This document shows positions 17,713 through 26,025 of a stretch of 64,000 bases of DNA, in pieces (position 1 is the first letter of the stretch; each line of letters starts with the position of its first letter). The notes below the pieces were generated by a model. That model saw only the letters and a list, made by a program, of their open reading frames with translations. It searched no databases and was not told where the DNA came from. Both the position numbers and the translations under genes were made by a program. This DNA is from Actinophytocola sp044466355 (GTDB lineage: Bacteria > Actinomycetota > Actinomycetes > Mycobacteriales > Pseudonocardiaceae), in assembly GCF_044466355.1 (NCBI RefSeq), contig NZ_JBITMQ010000003.1:62001-126000 (forward strand). Direction: 5' to 3'.

Positions 17713-18117
17713 CGTGTACTTGGCGAGCAGCCGCTCCTGCGTCGCCTTGTCCAGCCGCGACATGCGGTCCGGGGACATGTTGTCCGCGATGTCCGCACGC
17801 TTCACCGCCAGCGCGATCCGGTTCTCCGCCACCCGTGCCAGGTACGCCTCCTGGTCCTCGCCAGGGCGCTTGCTGATCGCCGCGATCGCGTCGAGCACCT
17901 CGGCGGGGCAGCCCGCTTCACGGAGGTCGTCGATCGTCACGGTCGTGTCCTCGACGACGTCGTGCAGCACCGCCGCCATCCGTTCGCGCTCGTCACGCAG
18001 TGCGCCCATCACCCGTAACGGGTGACCGATGTAAGGCCGGCCCGACTTGTCGAGCTGGCCCTCGTGTGCACGGCGTGCGACCTGGATGGCGTCGTCGAGG
18101 GTGAACGTGCGCTTCAT
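17686..18117 (-). CDS. HD-domain phosphohydrolase, SpoT/MESH1-like
   Basis: 143 residues, a stand-alone HD domain like small (p)ppGpp or nucleotide pyrophosphohydrolases. The metal site is visible: YIGHPLRVMG (first His), AAVLHDVVEDT (HD-ED) and KRADIADNMSPDRMS (last Asp). There is no synthetase or TGS domain, which is normal for MESH1-type enzymes. ATG overlaps the dehydrogenase stop (ATGA), so it is the second gene of a two-gene unit. Confidence 0.82.
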   Translation of the reverse strand: MKRTFTLDDAIQVARRAHEGQLDKSGRPYIGHPLRVMGALRDERERMAAVLHDVVEDTTVTIDDLREAGCPAEVLDAIAAISKRPGEDQEAYLARVAENRIALAVKRADIADNMSPDRMSRLDKATQERLLAKYTSALRQLGA

Positions 18118-19076
18118 CGGGTGAAAACGATCTTTCCCGCGGTTTCTCCGGCCAGCATCTGCTCGAACCCGTCCTTCGCCTCGGTCATGGGCAGCTCGGC
18201 GCCGATCGCCGGGCGCAGGCCCTTCAGGTCGCAGAACGCCAGGAGGTCGGCGAGCTCTTCCCTGTTGCCCATCATCGAGCCAACCACGCGGATCTGCATG
18301 AAGAACAGCCGCTGAAGGTCGGCACTCGGGTCGGGGCCGCTGGTGGAACCGGATACGACGAGCGTCCCACCGGGCTTCACCGACTTCATCGAGTGCGCCC
18401 AGGTGGCCTTGCCGACCGTCTCGAACACGGCGTCGACCCGCTCGGGCAGCCGTGCGCCGGACTCGAACGCCGCGTCGGCGCCCAGCGACATGGCGAGCGC
18501 GCGCTTCTCCTCGGTCCGCCCGGTCACCCACACCCGCATGCCGGCGGCCTTGCCGAGTGTGACCAGCGCGGTCGAGACCCCGCCGGACGCGCCCTGCACC
18601 AGCATCGTCTGGCCCGGCCGCATGCCGGAGCGGGAGAAGAGCATCCGGAACGCGGTCAGCCACGCCGTGCCCATGCACGCGGCCTCGGCGAACGACAGCG
18701 ACGCCGGTTTGGGCAGCACGTTGCGCGCGGGCACGACGACCTTCTCCGCGAAGGTGCCCTGGTACTTCTCGGTGAGCAGGTTGCGCTTCGGGTCGAACGT
18801 CTCGTCACCGAAGGACGTGTCGCCGATCACACCGTGGATGACGACCTCGGTCCCGTCACCGAGCACGCCAGCGCCGTCGCAGCCCAGGATCATCGGGAAC
18901 TGGTCGGCCTTGATCCCGACACCCCGCAACGTCCACAGGTCGTGCATGTTCAGGCTGCCCGCCCGCACGTCGACGGCCACCCAGCCGTCGGGGACCTCGG
19001 GCTCGGGTCGCTCGCCGACCCGCAACGCGTCGAGCGGGCTGTCCGGGTTCGGCTCTGCTGCGTAAACGGCGAACAT
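18114..19076 (-). CDS. Zinc-type alcohol dehydrogenase / quinone oxidoreductase
   Basis: 320-residue medium-chain reductase. GroES-like N-terminus (VDVRAGSLNMHDLWTLRGVG, ILGCDGAGVL) lacks the catalytic zinc ligands, as in quinone oxidoreductases. The Rossmann core carries the nucleotide loop VQGASGGVSTALVTLGKAAG. C-terminus AKDGFEQMLAGETAGKIVFTR is typical. Substrate unknown. First gene of a pair with the HD hydrolase. Confidence 0.85.
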   Translation of the reverse strand: MFAVYAAEPNPDSPLDALRVGERPEPEVPDGWVAVDVRAGSLNMHDLWTLRGVGIKADQFPMILGCDGAGVLGDGTEVVIHGVIGDTSFGDETFDPKRNLLTEKYQGTFAEKVVVPARNVLPKPASLSFAEAACMGTAWLTAFRMLFSRSGMRPGQTMLVQGASGGVSTALVTLGKAAGMRVWVTGRTEEKRALAMSLGADAAFESGARLPERVDAVFETVGKATWAHSMKSVKPGGTLVVSGSTSGPDPSADLQRLFFMQIRVVGSMMGNREELADLLAFCDLKGLRPAIGAELPMTEAKDGFEQMLAGETAGKIVFTR

Positions 19077-19145
19077 GGTCCGTCACGTTACCCAGTCAGG
19101 GCATCTGGCGGACTAGGGAAGTGGTACAGGTCTACTCTCGTAGTC

Positions 19146-19388
19146 ATGGTGGCGGAGTGGTGGAACAGCGTGGAGTTGTGGGTGTCCGGCCTTGCGTTCC
19201 CGCTCCAGTTCGCCCTCGTGATGGTGCTGCTGGGGCCGTTCTGCGTGGTCCTGGCCTGGGCGATCGACCGCGCCGTCGACCACGCGTCCACCTGGTTCGG
19301 CCCGGCGCCCGGTGACGAGGCGCCGATCGGCGCCGAGGACGGCGACGACACGCGCAGGGTGGATCTGGTCGACTCGGCCTCGCGGTGA
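19146..19388 (+). CDS. Small single-pass membrane protein
   Basis: 80 residues: MVAEWWNSVELWVSGLAFPL then a hydrophobic helix (about 18-40, FALVMVLLGPFCVVLAWAI) and an acidic tail (DEAPIGAEDGDD). A TACTCT -10-like element at 19133-19138 places the transcript start about at the ATG, so it is probably leaderless. Lies nine bases before the ribonuclease gene and is likely co-transcribed. Function unknown. Confidence 0.7.
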   Translation: MVAEWWNSVELWVSGLAFPLQFALVMVLLGPFCVVLAWAIDRAVDHASTWFGPAPGDEAPIGAEDGDDTRRVDLVDSASR

Positions 19389-19397
19389 CTCCATAGG

Positions 19398-19805
19398 GTG
19401 AGGCCCGTGGGGTCATCCAGACGCATCACGGTCGCCCTGGTCGGGCTCGTCGTACTCGTGCTGGCCGGCTGGTTCGTGCAGTCCCAGCTGACCGACGAGC
19501 CACCGGCGCCGACCACGGGCATGCGCGAACAGGCGCTGTCCGACCTGCCCGCCGAGGCCGCCGACACGTGGCGGCTGATCGAGCAGGGCGGCCCGTTCCC
19601 GTTCCCCGAGGACGACGGCAAGGTGTTCGGCAACCGCGAGGGTCTGCTGCCCGAGCAGGACCGCGGCTACTACCACGAGTACACGGTCCAGACACCCGGC
19701 AGCGACGACCGCGGCGCCCGCAGACTGGTCACCGGTGCGGCGGACGAGGTCTACTACACCGGCGACCACTACGAGTCGTTCGTGAAGGTCGACGTCACCC
19801 GTTAG
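19398..19805 (+). CDS. Secreted guanyl-specific ribonuclease (RNase Sa/barnase type)
   Basis: 135 residues: an N-terminal export helix (about 10-27), a linker, and a microbial RNase domain with LPAEAADTWRLIEQGGPFPFPEDDGKVFGNRE, the catalytic Glu94 in YYHEYTVQTPG, Arg108/Arg109 in GARRLVTG and His124 in YYTGDHYESF. All catalytic positions are present. GTG at 19398 or 19407. No barstar-like inhibitor gene is adjacent; the upstream 80-residue membrane protein is the only candidate partner. Ends 11 bases into the convergent enoyl-CoA hydratase gene. Confidence 0.85.
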   Translation: MRPVGSSRRITVALVGLVVLVLAGWFVQSQLTDEPPAPTTGMREQALSDLPAEAADTWRLIEQGGPFPFPEDDGKVFGNREGLLPEQDRGYYHEYTVQTPGSDDRGARRLVTGAADEVYYTGDHYESFVKVDVTR

Positions 19806-20568
19806 GGACCCACGCCGGCGGCCGCTTCTCCGCGAACGCCCGGATCCCCTCCTGCCCCTCGTCGCCCGCGAAGAAGCCGGCGGACAGCTCCAGCATGTCC
19901 CCGAAGTCGTCGGCGAGGTCGGCGGCCCTGGTACGTCGCAGCATGTCCTTGGTGGCCGCGAGCGCCGTGGGCCCGCCGAGCGCGAGCATGCCGGTGTACC
20001 GGTCGACCTCGGCGTCCAGCGCCTCGGCGGCGACGGCGGAGTTGAGCAGCCCGATCTCGACGGCCCGCCGCGCGTCGAACTTCTCCCCGGTGAGGAACAG
20101 CTCGTGCGCGGCCCGCGGCAACAGCCGCGGCAGGACGGTCACGGAGATCACCGCGGGCACGAGCCCCAGCCGGACCTCGGTGAACGCGAACGTCGCGGAG
20201 TCCACGGCCACCGCGATGTCCGCGGCGGCGACGATCCCCACCCCACCGGCCCGGGCAGGCCCGGCAAGCTTCGCGACGACGGGCTTCGCGCTGGTCCAGA
20301 TCTGCGTGAGGATCTCGGGGAACTCGTTCACCCCGGCCGTGCTCGAGTTCGGGTCCCCGGCCTCCTTGAGGTCCATCCCGGCACAGAACACCGGCCCGGT
20401 GTGATCGAGCAGGATCACCCGAACGCCGTCGTCGCCCGCCGCGGCGGCCAGGTGGTCCCGCAACTCCCGCCGCAACCGCGCGGACAGGGCGTTCCGGTTG
20501 TGCGGCGAGTCCAGGGTGATCCTGGCGACGCCCTTGTCGACCGTGTAGTGCACCAGCTCGTCAGCCAT
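19795..20568 (-). CDS. Enoyl-CoA hydratase/isomerase family
   Basis: 257-residue crotonase-fold enzyme. The oxyanion-hole segments are FCAGMDLKEAG and GPARAGGVGIVAAADIAVA; the second catalytic region reads EVRLGLVPAVISVTVLPRL, with one of the two usual glutamates (Glu in TEVRLGL) but Ala-Val where many hydratases have the second. Probably a hydratase or related CoA enzyme in fatty or branched-acid breakdown. Monocistronic; starts 20 bases from the HerA-fusion gene stop. Confidence 0.85.
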   Translation of the reverse strand: MADELVHYTVDKGVARITLDSPHNRNALSARLRRELRDHLAAAAGDDGVRVILLDHTGPVFCAGMDLKEAGDPNSSTAGVNEFPEILTQIWTSAKPVVAKLAGPARAGGVGIVAAADIAVAVDSATFAFTEVRLGLVPAVISVTVLPRLLPRAAHELFLTGEKFDARRAVEIGLLNSAVAAEALDAEVDRYTGMLALGGPTALAATKDMLRRTRAADLADDFGDMLELSAGFFAGDEGQEGIRAFAEKRPPAWVPNG

Positions 20569-20587
20569 GGTCGGAAGCGTAAACCAA

Positions 20588-23500
20588 TCACCGGTGATTG
20601 TTCCGGGCTCGGTCGAGCACCTCCTCGAGACGCAGCGGGCTGGCGGGGTGGTGGGACAGGCACAGCGGTGACTCGATGCGCCGGAACGCGAACGTGTCGC
20701 CGGTGACGTAGAACTGGCCGCGCCGCAGTCCCGAGATGTCGTCGAGCGTGCTGCCCTTCGCCCTGGCCATCTCGTTCGCGGCGGCGATCTGCGCCGGGCT
20801 GTTCAGCCGGCCGAAGAACTGGGTGGTGGCGTTGCCGGTGATCTGGTTGTGCAGGCCCTTCGGTGCCTGGGTGGCGAACAGGAGCCCGAGGCCGTACTTG
20901 CGCGCCTGCGAGGCCAGCACGATCGTGCTGCGGGTGCTGGCGGTCAGCCCGGCCGACGGCGCGAGCGTCTGTGCCTCGTCCATCACGAGCAGCCCGCCGA
21001 GCGGCCGGTCACCCGCCGGGTTCCGCTTGATCCACGCGAAGATCTCCATCTGCAGCTGGTTGACGAACGCCTGCTTCTGCTCGTCGGCGGGCAGCCCGAC
21101 GAAGCTGACCACCGAGACACGGGCACGCTTGCCCGGCGCAGGCGTGAACAGCACGGCCGGGTCCGCCGGCTCGCCCGCCCCCGCGAAGAGCGGGTCGTTG
21201 ACCATCGCTGCCTTGAGGTTCTCGGCCAGGTCGGCGGCGATCGCGTGTGCGCTGCCGAGGCGGCTCACCCCGTCCGGCAGGTCGGAGAGCATGTCGATGA
21301 AGCTGAGCATGCCGCGCGTGCCCTTGCGCGCGTAGTGGGTGAGCGCCTCCCGCAACACCGCCTTGCCGCGGACGGCCTTGTTGGCGGCGCCGGTGACCTT
21401 GGCGTGCGGTGCCAGGGCGGCGACGGCCACCTCCACGGCGGCGGTGAACTCGTCCTCGTCGTCGAGCACCCCGGCGAAGTCCGGCAGCGGGTGGAAGCTC
21501 AGCGGCCGCCCGCCGGCCCGGCCGGGCGTCCAGACCACGACGTCGGTGTTGTCGAGGTAGTCGCGTGCCGCGTCGGCGTCCCCGGGCCCCCAGCCGTCGG
21601 GCGGCGCGGGCCACGGGTCCCCGAGCCGGGCGAGGTCGTTGTTGGGGTCGAGGACGATCGCGGACACCCCGCGCCGTGCGCACTCCTCGACGATGCGCCT
21701 GATCAGCACGGTCTTCCCGGATCCCGACCCGGCGAACACCACGGCGTGCTTGCGCAACGACTCCAGTTCGACGGCGACGGGCTGGTCGACGCCGAGGGTG
21801 ATCGCGGTGGGGGATTCGGTGCGCGCCTGGGAGGTGGGTGTGGCGGGGCGTTGGGTGCCGGTATGCGGTGGGACGGGCGCCTGGGGTGCGGCATGACGAC
21901 CGTTGGTCGAGGGAGCTGTGGGGGTGTCGGGATCGGCGTCCGGCCACGGGGACTGGCGCGGCGGTGGGGTCGTCGGGAGGAGCGTCGAGAACAGCGCCGA
22001 ACTGCTCGCGGGCTTGCGGGCGACGAGCCATTCGCGCAAACCGTAGCTCTGGGTCGTGAGCATCTCGGTCAGCGCGCCGAACGTGCGGAGATCGTCGTGG
22101 CTGATGTGGACGTCTTTGCCGCCCTTCTCATGGAACTCGTTGAGTTCCTGCGTGGTCTTCGCGCCTTTCGACCACGGGCGGTTGCGGATCAGGACCAGGT
22201 GCCGGTTGTTCGCGTTGCCCCGCACACCAGCAGCGGACCGGGCGTTGCGGATCCGGTGCAAGGCGGAGATGGGCTGAGCCGCGGCGATGGCCCGGAAGGT
22301 CCAGTGCTCCTCGATGTCGAACTCCTCATCGAGGGTGCGCCGGATCGACGCGTGCACCACGGGCTTCCCCTCCGGTGCCGGATCGGCCTTCCACACCATG
22401 TCGTCGTTGCCGACCTCGGTGATCCACGACCGCAGGGCGGCCGACAGGTACGCGGGCATCACCCGGTCCTCGATCTGCTCGTCGAGCGGTGCTGACACGT
22501 CGACCTCGGCCTGCAGCTGAGCGAACTTCTCGTCCAACTCGGCGAAGTACGCGGGCTCCGGTCCGGTCGGCGGCTCGCTCACCACGATCGTGGGTCCGGT
22601 GTCGAACGACGTCAGCTCATGGATCTCCCCGCGCAGACAGGCCTCCACGTGCGCGTCGATCCGCTTGAGCAGTTCCCGGGCCCGGTAGGTGTCCCACGCG
22701 GCCCCGAACGCTTCCGGCGACACCGGCCAGGTCGGGTGTGGAGGCGTGAACCCGATGTTGGCGTACGGCACGCCGAGCCACTTCCGCACGAACTCCCGGC
22801 CCTGTTCCGGGTCGACGATCCGGTCGAGCGGCCGCGTGGTGCGGAACCGGTCCGGCACCGAGTCGACGGCCTTGTCCGCCAGCAGGTGCCACGAGTTCGG
22901 CAGGCAGGCGACGAGCGAGAGCGTGCGCCGGGTCCGCTCCCGCAGCTGCATCAGCCCGTCCGCGAGCAGCGACAGCTCCACCGCCACCCGTGCGTCGTCC
23001 TCGGCGTGCAGCGGCGTCTCGGTCGACTTGGCGACAAGGGTGTCGAGTTGGTCGACGGCGATCACACTCGCGCCGGTGAGCGCCAGCAGCTGGAAGATCT
23101 CCTGAGCGATCTCGTGCGGCTGCTTGATCACCGGGCGGATACCCCACTTGTCGCGGTCCTCCCGCTCGGGTTCGTCGAACCCGTCGAAGTAGTCCTCACC
23201 GATGTCGGACTTCGTCATGTCCGGCGACGCGAACAACACCAGCGCCCTGGCCGTGTCCGCGCACCTCTTGCCGACCGCGCGGTCGAGGCGGAACAGATCG
23301 GTGACGAACGTGTCGAGGTCGTCGACGGAAACCCGTTTGTCGCCGACGATCGCGTTCGCAACGGCGTCCCGCGTGCCCGCCAGCGCGCAGAGCCTGCGCA
23401 GGAATCGCGTCAGCTGGCGCTCCCCGTCGTCGGCCCTCAACAGCCCGGCCAGGACATGCTGCACGACGTCCGACCAGAACACGCTGCCCGTGCTGAGTGC

Positions 23501-23773
23501 CACCAGGAAGAAGTAGCCGTCCTGGCTCTGCACCTCACGGCGGACCCAGCCGAGAAGGTGGGTCTTGCCGACGCCCTTCTGGCCCTGGAGCACGAGCCCG
23601 ATGGGGCTCGGCCCGTTGCTGTCGATCGCGTCCTTGATGCCCGCGCGGACCGCGCGCTCCGCGTCCTCGTGGAGGCCGTCGACGTGATACGGGGAGGTGC
23701 TCCAGACGTCGTCCGGGGTCTCCGCCCAGTTGAACCGGAGTGCGGCGAGTGCCTCCCTCGGATCCCGCGTCAT
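20588..23773 (-). CDS. AAA ATPase-HerA/DUF87 ATPase fusion
   Basis: 1061 residues with two P-loop modules. The first (about 1-340) has Walker A GQKGVGKTH (64-72) and Walker B VIAVDQLDTL (237-246), an ORC/STAND-like AAA domain. A central domain (about 440-600; RHLVLIRNRPWSKGAKTT) of unknown fold follows, then a proline/threonine-rich linker (600-655). The last third is a HerA/VirB4-type motor: Walker A GSGSGKT (682-688), LDPNNDLARLGDP, Walker B LLVMDEAQTLAPS (928-940), and RKYGLGLLFATQAPKGLHNQI. Start overlaps the wHTH stop by four bases. HerA motors pair with nucleases or TIR/Sir2 effectors in phage defence, and this is the last gene of a TIR operon. Confidence 0.85.
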   Translation of the reverse strand: MTRDPREALAALRFNWAETPDDVWSTSPYHVDGLHEDAERAVRAGIKDAIDSNGPSPIGLVLQGQKGVGKTHLLGWVRREVQSQDGYFFLVALSTGSVFWSDVVQHVLAGLLRADDGERQLTRFLRRLCALAGTRDAVANAIVGDKRVSVDDLDTFVTDLFRLDRAVGKRCADTARALVLFASPDMTKSDIGEDYFDGFDEPEREDRDKWGIRPVIKQPHEIAQEIFQLLALTGASVIAVDQLDTLVAKSTETPLHAEDDARVAVELSLLADGLMQLRERTRRTLSLVACLPNSWHLLADKAVDSVPDRFRTTRPLDRIVDPEQGREFVRKWLGVPYANIGFTPPHPTWPVSPEAFGAAWDTYRARELLKRIDAHVEACLRGEIHELTSFDTGPTIVVSEPPTGPEPAYFAELDEKFAQLQAEVDVSAPLDEQIEDRVMPAYLSAALRSWITEVGNDDMVWKADPAPEGKPVVHASIRRTLDEEFDIEEHWTFRAIAAAQPISALHRIRNARSAAGVRGNANNRHLVLIRNRPWSKGAKTTQELNEFHEKGGKDVHISHDDLRTFGALTEMLTTQSYGLREWLVARKPASSSALFSTLLPTTPPPRQSPWPDADPDTPTAPSTNGRHAAPQAPVPPHTGTQRPATPTSQARTESPTAITLGVDQPVAVELESLRKHAVVFAGSGSGKTVLIRRIVEECARRGVSAIVLDPNNDLARLGDPWPAPPDGWGPGDADAARDYLDNTDVVVWTPGRAGGRPLSFHPLPDFAGVLDDEDEFTAAVEVAVAALAPHAKVTGAANKAVRGKAVLREALTHYARKGTRGMLSFIDMLSDLPDGVSRLGSAHAIAADLAENLKAAMVNDPLFAGAGEPADPAVLFTPAPGKRARVSVVSFVGLPADEQKQAFVNQLQMEIFAWIKRNPAGDRPLGGLLVMDEAQTLAPSAGLTASTRSTIVLASQARKYGLGLLFATQAPKGLHNQITGNATTQFFGRLNSPAQIAAANEMARAKGSTLDDISGLRRGQFYVTGDTFAFRRIESPLCLSHHPASPLRLEEVLDRARNNHR

Positions 23774-24399
23774 GATTCCTCGATCGCGATCATGTGGTTC
23801 TCGTCGCCGCCGATCCGCACCGCCGCGGCGCGATCCTCAGCCGTCACCCCCTTGCGGTCGGGGTTGGGCGCGAGCGTGATCTCCTGCTTGCGGCCCAGTG
23901 CCTTCAGCACGTCGTCGACGTCCTCCTTCGCGGCGCCGTTCAGCAGCGGGCGCAGTTTGGTGAGGTGCACCCAGTCGCCCGGCTTCGCCGCGAGCTTGCG
24001 GTAGGCGGTCCGGATATGGGTCTCCAGGCCGGAGCCGGGGCCAGGCTCGTCCCCCGGCTGGAACACGTCCGCGAGCTGGCGGTTCTCCCGGTTCATGAAC
24101 CGGTCGAGGCTGTTGAGGACGGCGAAGAACGCGTAGCCGTAGTAACCCGGTCGCGCGGGACGTTCCGCGGTGAACTCGGTCCGGCAGCGGACCCAGCCCT
24201 TGTCGGTGAGGTCGTGGACGTAGGGCTTGTTGCCCTCGCGGGTACTGCTGACGAGGCCGAGACGGTTGAGGCGCCTGCGGACGTCACCGGTGATGCGGAT
24301 GCCGGTGACCTCCTCCAGCTTCGTGTTGTCGATCTCGCGTGCCACCGCCATCAGCGTGAGCAGCGCCGAGATGTCCTGACTGGTGAGCCGATCGTTCAT
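23770..24399 (-). CDS. Winged-helix-like adaptor of TIR-HerA operon
   Basis: 209 residues without TM or enzyme motifs. The N-terminal part (DISALLTLMAVAREIDNTKLEEVTGIRITGDVRRRLNRLGLVSSTREGNKPYVHDLTDKGWVRCR) reads as a winged helix with a wing ending in LTDKGW, as in MarR/PadR-like folds. A second similar unit (IRTAYRKLAAKPGDWVHLTKLRPLL...VDDVLKALGRKQEITLAPN) suggests two winged helices. It overlaps the genes on both sides by four bases (ATGA). It may bind DNA or link the two ATPases; not a classical regulator by position. No named family recognised. Confidence 0.75.
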   Translation of the reverse strand: MNDRLTSQDISALLTLMAVAREIDNTKLEEVTGIRITGDVRRRLNRLGLVSSTREGNKPYVHDLTDKGWVRCRTEFTAERPARPGYYGYAFFAVLNSLDRFMNRENRQLADVFQPGDEPGPGSGLETHIRTAYRKLAAKPGDWVHLTKLRPLLNGAAKEDVDDVLKALGRKQEITLAPNPDRKGVTAEDRAAAVRIGGDENHMIAIEES

Positions 24400-26024
24400 C
24401 GATTACTCATTTCCCTTATTCGCCAACCGAGTCTGCTGAGCAAGGCTGTGACCAGATCCGCCACGTTCCCGGGGATCGCGACGCGACCGTTGTCCTGGAC
24501 AGCGGGCGCGATGACGGCTTCTAGCTCCGCGACCAGGACACGCATCCGCTTGACGTCACCGTCTCGGGTGGCGTTCGCCATGGCGCGCACGGTGCGTTCC
24601 ACCACGTGCCAGCCGGTGTAGGTGAGCAGCGCCGTCCTGCTTCGTTCGGCGGTCGCGGACGCGTCCGTGTACACCTGGGCCGGGTCGGCCCTCGGCGCTG
24701 GGACCGGGTTGTCGCCCACCACCTCCGCGTGGAGGTTCGACGCGACCAGGGGGCCCAGTTCCAGGTGCCGCAGGTTGCGGAGGAAACCGGGCAGAACCCG
24801 GGGATCCGTCGCGGACGTCAACACCGGGAACAGGCGGCGGTCGGTGTCGGCGGCGAGGGTTCTGCGCAGGAACCACTCCGCCTCCGCGGTCTGCCAGCGG
24901 CTCACCTGGCCGTCGATGACCAGGCACAGGTGGCGGGCGGCGTCCTGCGCGTGGGCGAGGAAGTCGACGTCGCCGGACAGCGAGCTCTCCGCCCGCACGC
25001 CCAGCGCACGCAGGTCCCGGACCAGCGCGGTCGCGGGGCCGAGGGTCGAGCGCGGGGTGCTCACCAGGATGTCGACGGCGAAGTCGCGGGGCTGGCCGCG
25101 CGCGGCCGTGACGAACGCGTCCCTGTTGTCCGCCAACAGGTCGCTGCGGTCCAGCTTGTGCGCCACCACCGCGGCGATGGTCTCCAGCGCGTACGCGATC
25201 TGGTTCGCCGACGGCACCCGCTCGGCCAGCACCGGGAGTTGTTCGCCGAAGCTCCAGTACGACACGTACGGCAGCGTCAGGTGCCGCAGCATGAGCGACG
25301 GCGACACGTTGTGCACCAGCCAGTTGCCGAACAACGGCGTGGTCAGCTCGGTGCACGTCCGGTACCACGACTCCGCCCGTTCGTACTCGACCCGGCTGTC
25401 GAACCGGGACAGCACCGGCAGCGCGGTGAGCTGCGGCCGGTCGTACGGCATCCGGTCACGGGCCTTGTCCGCGCGCCGCACGACGTCGAGCGCACCGCCC
25501 ACGCTCTGGTCGTTCGCCGTGAACAGCACGACCAGGTGGTCGGGGAGGTGCGCGGTGCAGATGCTCGCGATGTCGGCGAACCCGGTGCGGCTGTCGATGA
25601 GCACGAAGTCGTACGCCTCGGTCCACTCCGCGCGGCACAGTTCCAGGGCGTCGGCGAAACCCTGGGCGTACAGGGCGGCCCAGTCGATGCTCTGGACACG
25701 CCGGGCGTAGTCGTCCTCGTGCTGGCCGCCCGCCGCGAGCAGGTGGACCGTGCCCGGTTCGTCGAGTTCCAACTCGGTGATGTAGGCGCTCGACGGCTGT
25801 TGCGCGCTGGCCGCGAAGTCGTCGACGAGGTCGATGATCCCGGTGGTGGGCGGGGACTTCAGCAGCGGCTTGAAGTACGCGGGCAGTCCGGGCGCCTCCA
25901 GGTCCCAGTCGATGGTCAGGACCCGGTATCCCCACCGTGCCAGCAGGATCGCGATGTTGCTCAGCGCGAAGCTGCGCCCGACACCGCCCTTGAACGAGTA
26001 GAAGGTGACGACCGTGCCCGCCAT
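24396..26024 (-). CDS. KGGVGR-variant ParA/MinD-like ATPase with C-terminal TIR-like domain
   Basis: 542 residues. The N-terminal 290 form a SIMIBI ATPase: VVTFYSFKGGVGRSFALSNIAILLARWGYRVLTIDWDLEAPG. The deviant Walker A has Arg where ParA has the second Lys (KGGVGRS, 12-18), a known variant class; switch region YDFVLIDSRTGFADI. Residues about 315-425 look like a TIR fold (DFAVDILVSTP, HLCLVIDGQVSRWQTAEAEW, RRLFPVLTS). The motif SRWQTAE (375-381) aligns exactly with SRWCLAE of the TIR protein upstream, so Glu381 may match its catalytic Glu. One base separates it from the TIR stop. Confidence 0.85.
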   Translation of the reverse strand: MAGTVVTFYSFKGGVGRSFALSNIAILLARWGYRVLTIDWDLEAPGLPAYFKPLLKSPPTTGIIDLVDDFAASAQQPSSAYITELELDEPGTVHLLAAGGQHEDDYARRVQSIDWAALYAQGFADALELCRAEWTEAYDFVLIDSRTGFADIASICTAHLPDHLVVLFTANDQSVGGALDVVRRADKARDRMPYDRPQLTALPVLSRFDSRVEYERAESWYRTCTELTTPLFGNWLVHNVSPSLMLRHLTLPYVSYWSFGEQLPVLAERVPSANQIAYALETIAAVVAHKLDRSDLLADNRDAFVTAARGQPRDFAVDILVSTPRSTLGPATALVRDLRALGVRAESSLSGDVDFLAHAQDAARHLCLVIDGQVSRWQTAEAEWFLRRTLAADTDRRLFPVLTSATDPRVLPGFLRNLRHLELGPLVASNLHAEVVGDNPVPAPRADPAQVYTDASATAERSRTALLTYTGWHVVERTVRAMANATRDGDVKRMRVLVAELEAVIAPAVQDNGRVAIPGNVADLVTALLSRLGWRIREMSNR

Positions 26025-26025
26025 G

